Source: Marchantia polymorpha subsp. ruderalis (Eukaryota; Streptophyta; Marchantiopsida; Marchantiales; Marchantiaceae). From it: a DNA stretch of 64,000 nt. The notes under the pieces are model-generated. The model did no database searches and was not told the origin of the DNA. It worked only from the letters and a program-made list of their open reading frames with translations. Position 1 is the first letter of the stretch. The number at the start of each line of letters is the position of its first letter. A program made the translations under genes and the position numbers. The stretch is from assembly GCA_037833965.1 (NCBI GenBank), contig AP031353.1:13642501-13706500 (forward strand). Direction: 5' to 3'. This document shows positions 26,101 through 39,800 of this stretch, one piece after another.

Positions 26101-29100
26101 TGAACTAACGCCCACTCCATACGACCATCCAACAGCCCTAACGTGAATTTAAAGACAAGCAAGTGCTGATAGACGCACTCTGCATGGGCAAAGAGCCATG
26201 TTGACCAATGCGGCAGCCAATATGAGTCACATGAGCCATGAACTTACTTCTCGCATATCGGGCTAGCAAAGTCCCCGCCATGCGATGTTACCACGCATTT
26301 CAAAGAATCACCGAGTAAGATAGAATTTGGGAACAGCAACGATGATGATGAATGATGACGGTCCGCAGCGGATACATATTCATCCATCAGCAGCAGTATA
26401 TTTAAAGCGGCTCGAGAAAATCAGTATTTAATACGTCAAGGAACACAAAACCTCGGAACGATCTTCGAATATAAAACTCGAAGAACTAACTGCAGGAAAC
26501 TGGAACTGCGTGAAGGATTGGACTGCAGGGAAAGGAGCATCCCGGCCCCCTGACCGCCTGCGGCAAACCAGGCGACGAACCGCGCGGTGCGGGGAGGTAG
26601 GGAGAGGGGAAGGAGAATGAATGTAGGTAGAGGCCGCCGGCCCGGCAAGCGAGAAGGGCGACTGCATCGAACATTGCCGGCATAGCGAAAGTATAGTGGC
26701 CGCATATGCTGCTGGATTATTCGCAGAACAAAGCGGGGCAGGACGAGGGCGGGGCTGCGCATCAGGCATCATCCATTGTGGACTGTATTTTCACGTTTCT
26801 TCCAGGCAGGGGACGGTCGAATTCAAACGCTGCGGTGGGGGCACACCTCGTTGCTGCGAATGGGCGCCTCTCGTATTTTTCGCAGCGAGCCTTCGAGCTG
26901 CAATGCTGCCGAGACTGGATATATTAGCCCAGCGCTTCATCCCTGCCAGTTCCCGGGGTCTCTGACCAGAGAGGTCCCAGAATTGTTTTGCTTTCGCTAG
27001 AAGGGAAGGATCGCGTGTAGTTGTCGTCGTTGTTATTCGGCAGTAGCAGAAAAGCAGAAGAAGAACGGCAGCAGTAGCAGCAGCAGCAGATGCATTGCAC
27101 GCTTGTGCACATTTGTGCGGCTCGCTCGTTTTAGCTTCTCTCGTCTCCAGTACGCGAAGTTTGTGGTGCAGTCCGTGGTGCAGCAGAGGCGGTCTCGCCT
27201 TTCCAAGTACGAGAGCTTCTTCTTTTTTATGCTCGGTCTTTGATGTTGTTCTACTCTCACGCCTCTCTGCTATGTATTCAGTTTACCGTCTCCTGTGTAG
27301 TTGGTAGCCATCACTCTCATCACGTTGTTCTGATGTGAGCCGCTGAGCTTTCATTTTCATTCATCGACTGAAAGTCGCTTTCTTATTTCTTAAGCTTGAG
27401 GAATGAGGAGCACACAAACTCACACTCTCTCTCTCTACGAGCGTAATCGCTGTGCACAAATTGTGTACCTTGTCGGGCTAGTCCAACAGATTACTACTCG
27501 ATTCATAATCTAGTAACCTCCAGGTAGGTCCAGACTTCTGATTATGCATCAATTAGAGGACCTTGAGATTCACCGACAAGTCCTGTGCGTGATCGATCAT
27601 CAAACATCGGGGAGAAACTCATGTGCGAGTGATCGCGTATCAGCTCTGATGCCTTCCCCAGCAGCAGCAGACCAGCTCACATGAGCATGTCAGCTGGTTG
27701 CCTGCTGGCGAAGGCATCATCAAGTGCAGGTCGGGTCAGGTCATGTTTGATTCTCGATTTGTGGGTACGCGTTGAGCGAGAGATGCAGGAAGTCCTCGTC
27801 CATACCAGGTACTAGCGTGGTACATGAACGGGAGTGGGTGCCCAGTGTATCATCATTGGTCACGTAGTATTGTCTTCGATTCAAAGTTTGAAGATTCGCA
27901 GCATGGTGAAGAAATCAAAGTGGGCCAGACTCGGAGTGGTGATCGTCTCACTGACCTGAGATTCTCGCTTTCTCTCTGGCCGTGAAATCTGATGCCCGAT
28001 GGTGGAAGCTCATTGAGCCGTGTGGCTTGAGGACGACAGTCTTCGGTGATCGATGAAAAGTTCCACGTCGTGACGAGCCGTGGGACATTATGTTCACTTG
28101 GCATCGTAGCATTCTTAGCATTACATCCTCTGTCAAGTTCTTCGATGGCCTCATAGCTGCCTTCGCATCTCTGTCCTGAGGTCGTTTTACCACATCACGT
28201 CACGATGGACGTGATTCCATCGGCGACCTGTCGTCGCGTCCCGAGAGAAAGTACGTTGCTGCTGCTGAGCACGGTACAGCACTTGAACGCACTTGAAGCT
28301 CAGAGTCCAGTTATGTACCTCGAAATCATTACATGCTGGACGAGATCATCTCATCCACAGCGATCGACTCCGGGAATTGTTGGATCAATCAACATTCCAA
28401 GTCTATCACAGAATTAGTGCCAAGCCCAATTTCTAGTAGAGGAGAGGGTCCCTGATTCAGTGGATCTTCATCGCATGGGTGCAGTGAACGAAGCACTGAC
28501 GAAAAGCGACGTCAATGATTCAATCCTCGCACTGTCGATAACCCTGTTTCGGAATTAATTTCTTTTCAAGCTCCGAGCCAAGAGCTGAAAATTGACGTGT
28601 GCAGAAAACCAGGCAGATAGACAGATAGACAGGCAGGCAGGCGCATAGATTGAGCAGTGCCAAACGCCGGCGTGGGAGCACTCCACAGGGTCGGGCAATA
28701 ACGTCAGTGCATGGAATCTCCACTAATATCTGATGGCACTCTCACCGAGAAAGTGCACCCGGAGCATCGAAGTTATCCTTCTGAAACCAGTGGGGTAACA
28801 TTTTTTTAAGTGGCACCGACGTTACGAAGATATCACAAACTCAGTAAGTGGCACACCGCGCTGTCCAAGACTTTGAAATCCTTTGTCGTGACGACTCGGT
28901 CTCGTCTCGGGCCCTGGCGAGTTCGTTATGGGTCCGTCCATCTGTATGGCCGGGCATCAGATGTCGTGTGCTTCGATGGCTGGGTGGTGGCCCGTGTCAC
29001 CGTGCCCCACCTCCATTCGCGTACGATTTCACGTGGAAAGAAGGCCTTCAGTCGACCCACCGAGCAGCTCCAGGAGCTCACGTGTTCCGTTGCGATCTTG

Positions 29101-29537
29101 CAAAATCAGAGCTCGGTGCAGGAATCGGGATGTGACTTGGGGAAGGGGACTTCTGTTGTTGCCGCTATTTCTGACTTGGCGCAGTCACGACGCTGTGGCA
29201 TAGGAACGCAAATTTATATCGTCCGTGTGTCGTAGTGGGGAAGCCTTTGTGCCATAAATGCGCGCATGAGTCCGAGCGAGCACTGAACTTTCTGTTCTGG
29301 TTCTTGTTCTTCGTTTCCGTTGTCGGACTGCCTGCCTCGACGTCTTTATCCAGGGCTGTACTATTCTCGAGGAGGAGGACGGAGCTCGTTGAGCTTCGAA
29401 TTGTTAGAAGGGGCCTAGTGGGATTCGGTGACATCGAGGTCCACGGGGACTGACTATGAATCTTGTTCTTGCAGAGGCTGAGTCACACCGACTAGCTGGG
29501 AATCGCAATTCTTTAGCTGGATAAATTTCTGGGCCAC
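23186..29537. other. Non-genic stretch
   Basis: No recognised gene. About 25000-26080 is AT-rich and contains a 123-codon minus-strand ORF (25473-25844) with one or two hydrophobic stretches, unassigned. About 26480-27300 is a G+C-rich, CpG-rich island containing CAG-type triplets near 27060-27090; it may be a promoter or the exon of an untranslated RNA, but no protein-coding pattern stands out. The last kilobase before 29538 is the likely upstream region of the phosphatase gene. Confidence 0.45.
25973..25993. repeat. (AT)n microsatellite
   Basis: An uninterrupted AT dinucleotide run of 21 bases in an AT-rich block. Confidence 0.9.
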
Positions 29538-32500
29538 ATGGAGACTTCTGAGCGCCACCGAGATGCGGAGATTGGACTTCTGACGGAGGAGGTACGAAGA
29601 GCTCTCTCCGATTCACATAATTTTTTGACAGACGAGGCCAGCTGACAGAAATTAGTGAATAAGAATCAAATTTCTAGAGCAGTTGTGACTTGACAGTACT
29701 ACTTGCATTCCTGCGGCGGGAAGATACGAAGGATTGTGATATCCCTGAACCTTGTTTCTTGCAAGCCAGATAGAAATGAAGAGTGAATGTCTGCGTGCAT
29801 GATTGCAAGTGTTTGCGACATGAATGGATCCTCTGATTTCCGAGGGTGCGCTCGGCTGTTTCATTTAAGAAGTTATGTGGTAAATTCGACCAAATGTCAA
29901 GATGAGCATGGAAGGGTTCGGAACACTTTTCGAGCGCAGATCAATTTGCGCTTTCTAGAATCTGCAACCCAATTTCAGCCTCAATTTCAGCAACCCAACC
30001 CTTCTTAGCTCAGAGTAAATTGGCAGCTCCTCTCACGATAAGTATGAGAAATCGGTTCTTGGCATAAAACCGAATCCAAGGAACCAAACCAGAGTCTCAA
30101 TTTCATACAGACGAGCTCGCGTGGGATTGTTTCTTCAGGTCAAATCGCACCATCATTTTCCTTCTGCGACGAAGACCACATGGCGCAAGGCAGCACTCAC
30201 GCTCGTCTTCTTTTGCCTCATTCTCGGGATCATATTTGCATTCCTGCACGAAGACAGCATCAGCATCGACAACGGTAACCTCACATTCGGCGACGATCAG
30301 CCTCTCGATGCACTCAGCGTCCAAAGGCTGCCCCTGAACGTGCTGATCGTAGGCGACTGGGGCCGCAAAGGCCTCTACAATCAATCTCAAGTTGCCAGAC
30401 AGGTACTCTTCTCTTGATTTTTCTTCTTCACAGTATTGAAGAGCCCAGGAATCTCGGCATTCATAAATTCGAAGCACAAAATCTCATCAGGGTCTAGTCG
30501 TGTGTCCGATTTCGGACATGCGGAAAAGATGCAATGAGTGTGACGGAGAGTCAGAAGTTCGTTGCGGGGAATTAGTCAAATAACTGTTTGCCTTCGGCCA
30601 TGAACCACGCAGATGAGCAGAGTCGGGAAAGAACTGCAAGCAGATTTTATCCTATCCACAGGAGACAATTTCTACGACTCTGGCCTGAAAAGCGTGAACG
30701 ATAAATCCTTTGAAGAGTCTTTTACCGACGTCTACCACGAAAAGAGCCTGCAGAAGAGGTGGTATGCAGGTAAGCAAGATTAACTTCCCATCTGGATTCC
30801 AGCTCTGGCAACTTTCCCAGCGGCAGAAATTGTATGAACAGACTCTGTCCTCATAACTGCAGTTCACATGTACGTGTAGTTTGTCCGTTTGAGGCTTCCC
30901 GTTCACAAAACAGAGCGGGACCAGAACGATTAACCAATTTCCACACTCTCTCTCTCTCTGAGATTGATAACATAGCCTTCGGTTTGTAGTACAGCTGTAA
31001 TTACACTTGTTTCTAACCGAAAGTACGGTGAAGTTGATGGTGCTCGTGCCTTCTGCTTGCAGTTCTAGGAAATCACGACTACAGGGGCAACGAAGAAGCA
31101 CAAGTGGACAAAAGCTTGAACAAAAGGGATCCCAGATGGTGGTGCGACTACTTTTACACGATTCCTTACAGCGTTAGTCCATCATCCACGGGTAAGATAG
31201 GCTTGCGTGAGTTTTATAGACCGGATATTCATGATTCGCGTAGGATGCTCGCTATTTTGGAATGCGAGGCGGTTTTCCTTTTCTCATTAACCCCAGGCGT
31301 GACTGGTGCACACAAAGTACTTGAGCGAGTTTGGTAGTTTACTTTATGGTACAGTGCCTCCCGGACAGAGGACCACGGCCTGTTCATCCTTCTCTCTGTA
31401 GGTCAGATGTAAATGTGTGATTTCACTTGAAAAACTCGTACACAAAGTGATTATGGCCATCGGCTGCTCTGCAGTGGAGTTCTTCATGATCGACACAAAC
31501 CCATTCGTCGAAGAATACTGGACCCCAGACAGCGAGCATTACAAATGGGCGAGGCCAACTCCGAGAGAGGAAGTCATGGCCTCAACACTAGAGGTAAGGA
31601 TTTGTCGACGTTGGAATATCATCGACATCACAAACTTACTCAGACCAGATTTATGAAGCGGCTGCAGTCTCCGCGCGGGATCTGCAGAGGATATCAAGAG
31701 CAAACCCATCGGATGCGGAAGGTACTGATTTGAGCCACTCTGGATTGCTTGAATTTGCAGAATTTGAGCTCTGCTCTGGAGAAATCACCTGCCACTTGGA
31801 AGATTGTCGTAGGCCACCACACCATGTACAGCTATGGACCTCACAGAAACACGCCAGAAATCATTGAGAAGGTTTTGCCTATCCTTGAGGTAAGCTTCTT
31901 TGCCCTCTCAGCACCGCCGACTTGTAATCCATTTCAGCTTTTCACGTACTGGCCCGGCACGATCCATGACAGAGACAGGCAGCATTCACTCGAATGCATG
32001 CAACTCAGTTAATCTTCTGCAGCGTGTCGCTATTCGAAGTCATTGAGCCGAAGCAATTTCTCGATCCGAGACACAGTATGACTTGCACTCACCACGGACA
32101 TACCAGAGACTGCATGTTGAGAACCATCATCGCTAAGTTCCCGTAATTTTCTTCATCTTATGCAGGCAAACAAGGTGGATTTGTACATCAACGGACACGA
32201 CCACTGTCTGGAGCACATCAAACGCATAGACAGGTAATTAATTGATCGCTCAAATGCTGAAGAGCCGCGAGGCCTGTTGCATTATTTGCATGACTCTCTC
32301 TACACACATTCAACCGGAAAGAGAGAAACAGAGTTCAAGCTCCCTCTCAACCAGTGCACTTCGGATTCACCGGTAGTCCACGGTGAAAGCACTTCGGATT
32401 TTCTGAAAGGCTTTGGGGTCAATAGGTGTAATATGACCAGTCAAAGAGATCCCGACCTCCTTCGCGCTGGGTCTCGGTTGCACATCAGCACAATTGGTCA

Positions 32501-32832
32501 CTGAAATAAGTTTGTTTGAAGATTCTGATGCACTTTCATAAAATAGAGCATACTCGGAATCCAGCCCATAGATAGAAACATGGTGGCAATATCAAGTACT
32601 AACGCCAGTGATTTCGAACTGGAACTGCAGTGACGTGCACTTCGTCACGAGCGGAGGCGGATCCAAGGCCTGGAAGAATGAGTTTCTACCAGGCGTGCAG
32701 CAACTTCCCGACGTGAAGCTATACTACGATGGCCAGGGGTTCATCTCTCTGTCAGCTTCTCCTACCTCCGTAATCATCAACTTTTTTGACATCAACGGCA
32801 AAATCCTCCACAACTTAGGCCTCAGCAAGTAA
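29538..32832 (+). CDS. PAP: Purple acid phosphatase (low-molecular-weight type), membrane-anchored
   Basis: Eight exons, all GT-AG with consistent phases: 29538-29591, 30139-30402, 30613-30769, 31063-31191, 31475-31593, 31761-31889, 32166-32233, 32631-32832; 373 residues. All five metal-ligand motifs of purple acid phosphatases are present in order: GDWG, GDNFY, GNHDYRG, VVGHH and NGHDHCLEH, followed by the conserved TSGGGSKAW. These bind the Fe(III)-M(II) centre that hydrolyses phosphate monoesters. The size fits the small, mammalian-like PAP group. Residues 19-60 (exon 2) contain a basic patch (KTTWRK) followed by a ~20-residue hydrophobic segment ([19 protein letters not shown]) with no clear cleavage site, so a type II signal anchor with a lumenal or extracellular catalytic domain is likely. 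Start: exon 1 ATG gives an 18-codon acidic leader joined in phase to exon 2; translation starting in exon 2 is the alternative. Looks functional. Confidence 0.92.
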
Positions 32833-34030
32833 ATGAGGAGGCTCATCAATTTTCCCCGATGCCTTTACGGACATGCTGCTGGCCTCGTACAACTCGTACA
32901 CCGGGGGCATGCTCCGTGCTGTAATATACTATACATATGTCATTCGACGCAATCTCCAAACTTAGCTCCTGGGTCCAAGATCTTCGATGATACTAGGAAC
33001 ACTGACGTAGAACTAATTCTGGGCTAGGAGTAGAGCAGTTTACAGATCAGTTTACAGTCCTTTGGGACGGCAAAAAAACCAAAAAACAACCCACTCCGCA
33101 ATTTGTGTGGGACAAATGTAAAAAATGTAGTATGAAATCAGATTCTGTCCAAAGTTTTTCCAAAATTATCGTCCCTTGACATGTTTCTTGTCAAGTTGGC
33201 ACATTTGAAGTCGACCTGGTCCGCAAGGCCGCATATAGAACGATATTACGGGTTAAAGTTTCATGTTCACTATATATGAAAAGGATATGAAAATGACCTT
33301 CAAAATTCTCATTATGAGATAAGTGTGGAGAGGATGGATACATGTGATGCGGTGGATGGTAAAGACTCGAGTACGTCTGATCTCTGTCCGATGATTGAGA
33401 CAGTAGCACGAATGGTATGGTGTTTCACCGTGGAGATTAGATTATTACTTCAATCAGCGATTGCAAAATTGAAAGCGTTAAGCAGGATGGAAATCCGTAG
33501 GTTACGTATGTTATAATCTGCATGATATCAGTCACAAATATCTGCTTACGCCTAAATTAGAAAATCTCTGCATATGCATTTATTCTACATTCATAAATCT
33601 TAGCTTCAGCTACGACATGTGTAGTTTTCTCATTACACAATGACATGAGTATAACCTATTATCTTTGTGCACTGAGAAAAGTACACGAGGGCTAGGCTTT
33701 GTTTCAATTTGTTGTGTGTCATGACAATTACATTGACTGTTTGTAAGGAAATAACTCCCTCACAATAAAGTTGGAATTCTGTTTTTATATTACAAGTTCA
33801 AGTGTGATAAAATTAGAGGAAAAAATGCTTTCTGGTTGCGCATTGCATGCAAAGTACTGATAAGACAATAATTCAAAATAGTTTGAAACCGTTGATTGAA
33901 CATCATATTATCTAGAAATTGCCACTTCCTTAAAATGGCATGACAATTCTTAGTAATATCAAGTTAAAAATCTAGATTAACAATACTGCCATGCACATTT
34001 ATTGTTTCCATACACAGTCACAAATTTCTC

Positions 34031-34060
34031 AATCATTTCTCAAATGATTGAGAAATGATT
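34031..34060. repeat. Perfect 13-bp-arm hairpin
   Basis: AATCATTTCTCAA (34031-34043) pairs exactly with TTGAGAAATGATT (34048-34060) around ATGA. Confidence 0.85.
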
Positions 34061-34633
34061 TTGATGTATGATGCAGATTCACTAATAATTTTTATCAACA
34101 ATGTTTTCTTCAACACATCTAATTAACTAATTTAGCCATTGAATTCATAATACTAAGATCAACTTATCATATGAAATAAGTTCAGATGTTTATTTCACAA
34201 GATTCTAATAATTCGAATTTTTAATCAGATTGAGCATTATTTGTCAAATTCATCAAAGTTTAACTTTGTTTAAGTTTTTAAAACACTCTAAATACATGCA
34301 TAATGCATTTGATGTCACATCTTAGAATTAATTTTATCACATATCAACCGTTAATAAATGGTAATATCTTCCTGAACAACATAGTTTTAAACATTATTCA
34401 AAATAACACAAATTTTTTGGCTCACAGCAGAACTAAATATAATAAAATAGAAATGCAAAGTAATTAAAATACAGCATATTATTTCAAATTATCAAAAATT
34501 CTAATTTAAATTCAAACTATCAACAATTTTCTATTTTATAGCAATAAAAATTGTTTCATATTAAACTAAAATTATGATGTCCAGATTGCAAAGTGGGTAT
34601 TAAATAGCTTGCATCAATATTCCTATATTAATG

Positions 34634-34680
34634 TTTTAGGGTTTGATATTAGGATCTAAATTCTAACCCTAAACCCTAAA
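34634..34680. repeat. Interstitial telomere-like motifs, inverted
   Basis: TTTTAGGGTTT (34634-34644) and AACCCTAAACCCTAAA (34665-34680) are plant telomere-repeat units in opposite orientations 20 nt apart. There are too few units to be a telomere. They could be a repair scar or telo-box sequence. Confidence 0.6.
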
Positions 34681-35446
34681 AAACTTATAAAAGATATACA
34701 TTTTGTGAATTTTTCTGGGACGCAATTGATGCTGTACGTAAATTATATTCCAAAAATAGATGACTTAAAATATTATGTCACTATTGGAAAAAAGCTTCTA
34801 TTCTCTATTTTGCTTTTCGGTGCGTTTGATTCTCTTCAACTTGCTTGACTGTTTTATCTCCGAGCCCGCCATAAAATTACTTTCAGTACATATAGTACCC
34901 CAAATCTACTCTCTAATATGAAGGAAGCTTTGTTAAATGACTGAATGTCGCTGATATGACTAAATTCCGAAGATTATAAATATAAAAGATTTAGTGCTTA
35001 ATAAAATTATCAAAATTAGATATTTCATTTTTTACATTTAATTAGATTATTTTTTATTACATAATTTCTATTTGTATTTGAATCTATAAAGATTTATCAA
35101 TTAATAGTATTTTAAGTATTTTAATATATTTAGCTAATCCATTTCATAATTTTATATCTTTGCCTAATAGTTTAAATCTTTTGAACCTTGATCAAAAATC
35201 ATAATGTTTTCCTAAATTTTTTGTACAACAGCCTGTATATCATCTTATAAAAGAATATCTTGTATACTAAAAATCATGTTTTCCTATAATCATTAAAGAA
35301 TGTGCACTAATAATCAATCTGAAATATTGAAAACTATATAATATACATAAGAAAATAAACTAGATATTAAGAAAATATTATACCAATTTGATATATTTTT
35401 TCGCAAAATTGAAAGAGGCAAACTTTTATTATTCAGTGTAGGGTAC

Positions 35447-35494
35447 TATTTATATATTTGAGACAAAGTCATATTTATATATTTGAGACAAAGT
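35447..35494. repeat. 25-bp tandem direct repeat
   Basis: TATTTATATATTTGAGACAA plus AGT occurs twice with a period of 25 bp (starts 35447 and 35472). Confidence 0.8.
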
Positions 35495-36890
35495 AAGAAA
35501 ATCTGTCAAGTTTGTTGAAATTTTTTTATAAATAATATGTAATTTCCGAATTCAATATAACTTCTAGTTATTTTAAAAAAAATCGTTTATCTTTAAATTG
35601 GTTTATTGTCTTTTTGCAAGAGTTTTTTTCACAGTTTTGGCCTACAATAATATTTTGAAACAAATTTTAAAAATATTATAGAAAAATTCTTAAATATACT
35701 GAGGATTACTGAAAATGTTTACAAACAAGATATTAGTTAAAGAAAATAATATGATCATGTCAATTGATTTTGTATTTCTCACAGAATTTGGAAGAGTTTC
35801 TTCGAATTAGTACAAGCAGCATAAATCAATGACTTTGCCACTGTCTAATTTTTATTATGCTGTACCTATGTGTTGTTTAGCATGGACTTTGTATCACTGG
35901 TTCGTTTGTGATTGAATTTAGTGTATCGGAATGGTCGGTTATACGATGTGAAATGCGATACCCATGGAGTTTTAGTTTCATATGCTTTATGTCCTACCAT
36001 GATATTTCGTTACGACAAAGAATTAGAAGGAGATTATTACCTTAGAAACTGGAGATATCTTTCCACTAATCGTGGAACAGCGCAATCCTACATCCTCTGC
36101 CGATTAATATCAAGCAGCCAAGGAGTAAAACATTCACCATTACATCACAACTTGAGCCTCGTGACAACGTCGACGTACCAATGGAATCATGGAGACCTCG
36201 ATGGAAGGATACCTTATATCACGCCATGATCGATTCGGTCTTGCTTTTCCCTCGAACACTGCAGGAGAAACAGAATATGGACTGAGGGTACCCCAAAGCT
36301 GTCTGTAGATCGAAGATGCAATAGAACACTGTCAAGAATTGAATAGCTTTGTTCCTTCAGACGATCGAATAGTCCTTTCCGTAATTAGATTGTCATGGCA
36401 CGGATTGCTACTCCACACGAGCTGATACGATGGACCAAGTTCAGACTGGGTCTAAATCTGGAGCCGACAGAGTTTGTATCGCAGGGCGGCTCATCTGAGA
36501 AACCCGACGAGAGAGGAAGAATGCGGCCGTCGCTGTCGCAAGAGAGAGTAGAGAGAGGGAGAGAGAGTTCATGCATGCACGCAAGGGGGCACGGCGTTCG
36601 AGGCCTTCCGAGGGCGCATCTCGGAGTGTGTGGATGCTGAATATTTTTAGATCCCATGACGTGGTCGGTCGGGCTTCTGCCATGTCCGAGGCTCTTGCGT
36701 CTCCGTTACCGCAAGCTTCCGATGCCGAACTCCTCGGGCCCACTTGCAACGCCCAGAACAGCATCTGCGTCGCTTTTGGGGGCCTCCATATGGCCCATCC
36801 TCAACACCACTCCCCTCCTTGTCGACTGGCGATTTCCCTCGCCCGCTCCAGAGGGTGCTGCAGCGCAACCTCGCTCGTCCACCGGACTTT

Positions 36891-39800
36891 ATGCTGCAAG
36901 TGAGTAATTTCATCCGGTCAGGGACAGGATTCCTTAGGGCGTGCGATCGTTGGAATTTCTGGCCGTGTTCTTTCCGTACGCCTTCTGGTTGTCGTTTGGA
37001 TTTGGATTTCGAGATGAAATCGTTTCGTACTCGGAGAATGCGGGATTCAAAAAATGCATCAGAGATCAGTTCGTCACAGAGTAAAAATTGTTCTGTAGAT
37101 GCCTGGAATTCTGAATAGCGAGGGTACGAATCAGGAATCTTGGGCCACGCACTCTGTTTACATTGTGGTTGTTAACGTACTCTCGTGCGCATTGAGCTTG
37201 CTTTGAGTTTGTCCCATTGCTCAAAAAAAAGTTCTGCTGGGGAGGATAGTCAAGATGACGTGTGAAGAATTGGCTTTCTGAGTGTTGAAAGCGACATTTG
37301 TTATTTTACTGGTTTTATATGAGACGCACCTCCTGCAGTCCCGCTCAGGGGTTGCAGAATAAGGAATGATTTTGAACGATTCAACTGTGATTGTTGCAGG
37401 CACGGTATCCTGTGGCTTTGCTTCCTGCAGGGGAAGCAGAAATTTTGAGACGAAGTTGCTCAGGAAAATTCTCAAAAACTTTGCGAGTCGAAGTGCCCAC
37501 GTCAATTTGTTCTGCCTCTGCATCCTTTCAAACCTTGTCTGCGAAAATGCCAGGTATGAATCCTGAGATCGAGCTCCTAGAAGAGTTGCTTCACTCTATC
37601 CAGATGAGCAGTATGTCATGTGGGTCATAGTTTTCGAGTTTCCTCCTCAGACCTTGACCTGTATGAGTCTTTGTTCCTTTCATATAAATTCGAAAACCAT
37701 TCATTGAGGCAAAAGGACGCTTAGGTTTAATGTGCTTTGTAGCCTCCGTACTCTAGATCTAGGATTGAAGGATGTTTTCGACTTGAGTTTTCTTCTAATA
37801 TTTTACTCGTTTTCCTGCAGAAATCATACCTCGCTCTATACCACCGCTAGGATCTCTTAAGGCTGTTCTGTTCGACGTAGACGGCACTCTTTGTGATTCA
37901 GATCCGCTGCATTATGCGGCCTTCCGTGACATGCTTCAGGAGGTTTGTATTCCGATGGCTTTTGTGGGAGTATAGGTATTGCAGGTTAGTAATAGATATT
38001 ATATGTTATATAACCTTGATGCAGGTTATATAACATATAACCTGCATATAGCAGAGGAGCCAACTCATTAAGCAGATCATGTGCAGATTGGATACAATGG
38101 AGGAGTACCGATTACTGAGGAGTTCTTCGTAAAATACATCAGTGGCAGGTTCAATCCTGATATAGGACGTTTTCTCTTCCCCGAGTGGGAAGTGGCCGCT
38201 CAAACTAAATTTACGGAAGACAAGGAAGCTTATTTCAGAAGGTATTCAAAGTACATATTCGACGTTTTGGGGCCTGCTCTTTACATGCATAAACATTCCA
38301 CCACTTTGAGGCGACTATGAAATGACTTGGATCCCATCAGAACTTGAGGCATTCTTATATCTATGAGTTAAGCTGGTTTCAGGCTGTAGGATTTTGGTCA
38401 CTTTTCTGCGTCGCCTCCAGATTCGAGATGACACTGTGATGGCAGAGCCATCACTGTCATCATGTCATATGGTTTTGACATCTACGATTTATACTAAAGA
38501 TTGTACTTCGTGAATCTATACACTGACAGGATGGCTGCCAATCAGTTGGAAGCTCACAAGGGACTACACAAGTTTTGTGAATGGCTGAAGAAGAAGAATA
38601 TAAGAAGAGCAGCTGTGACAAATGCACCTCGACTAAATGCTGAGCAGATGATTGCGGGTATTGGTCTGGGTGATTTCTTTGAACACCTGGTCATTGGTAG
38701 CGAATGTACTCGAGCAAAGCCCTTTCCAGATCCCTATTTGACGGGACTTACTGCTCTTGGACTTCCAGCTGATCAAGCTTTTGTTTTCGAGGTAATTATT
38801 TCTCTGTTGCCCACTTTTACACAGTTGATGATTGCGTGAAACCCCTCTAGTGATGGATCTTGCATTCTTCGAAAGTTTGGCATATATTATACCGTGTTGG
38901 GGGATTTTGGTTTACGGTGCTACGTGTTACACTCGATCGCTAACGGATCCAGTGACACACCAAACCTTGCTTGTTTAGATTATTGTGCAAACCACTTCTC
39001 TCTAGAGCCAGCTCTCTCTTTTCCTCTCTGCTTGGTCATCCTCCTGCAAATTCATCCCAATATACGCTGGTTAACAAGTCTAAGCTCCATACTCAGATTA
39101 TTGGGTACAACTGAATGCTTTGCTGAGCCCAATGCTCGACATTCCCTAGACTTATAAAAGAAAAAAACCCTCATAGATTATTTTTTCATAGCCTTCTAAG
39201 CAGGTTACGGGGTGTTTAGTTCTGGGGTAGGCACTAACAGGAGTTGGGCGGAGGGGTTGGTGCCCTCCTGACGGTTCTCTGGTGTCCTGGATTTCTGGGG
39301 GAAAGAAGTTCTCTTACCCAGAACCGCATGAGTCCTTTAGACCAACTCTAGCCCTGCGCCCGATATTAGCTCGAACTTTGAAATATGACGATCTGCGGAG
39401 TTTCCTAAACCACTGGTCGGCATCTGAGTGCCTCGATTCGACCTTACAATTTTGAAGAACTTTCCCTCTATGCCACTCAACTTTGCCTAGGTACTTAAGT
39501 CCCATGACTGTTGAAGCGGCTGTAGTTTCCTGATGTAAAGAATAGGGACAGTGTGGGCACCTTGGGCCGCAATTACATCCATCTGCTTACCATCAAAGAT
39601 ACGTGATGTGATGGAGAAAACGGCGATGGACATCGACCCCGTCTCCGACTTCGATGTTACTCTTACCCACGTCGTGTAGCTCGTCGAGTCTTTGTCAGAA
39701 CTATCAAACTTCGAAATGACGAGAAACGGTCAGAGGCCTCAAAAGATGTCACATTTCGTGGTTTTTGGGTTAGGAACCTCTTACCTGCTGAAATAGAAGT

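Larger units (their letters stand above)
32833..36890. other. Non-genic AT-rich stretch
   Basis: From about 33050 to 35880 the DNA is strongly AT-rich, with stops in all frames, a hairpin, a telomere-like motif and a 25-bp direct repeat. A 105-codon plus-strand ORF (35912-36229) is unassigned. From about 36440 to 36890 the sequence is G+C-rich, consistent with the promoter and 5' UTR of the HAD phosphatase gene. Confidence 0.55.

Noticed and set aside
26428..27307. Coding gene in the G+C-rich island
   Set aside because: Several short frames are open on both strands but none has recognisable motifs or a splice pattern; more likely promoter, UTR or non-coding exon.
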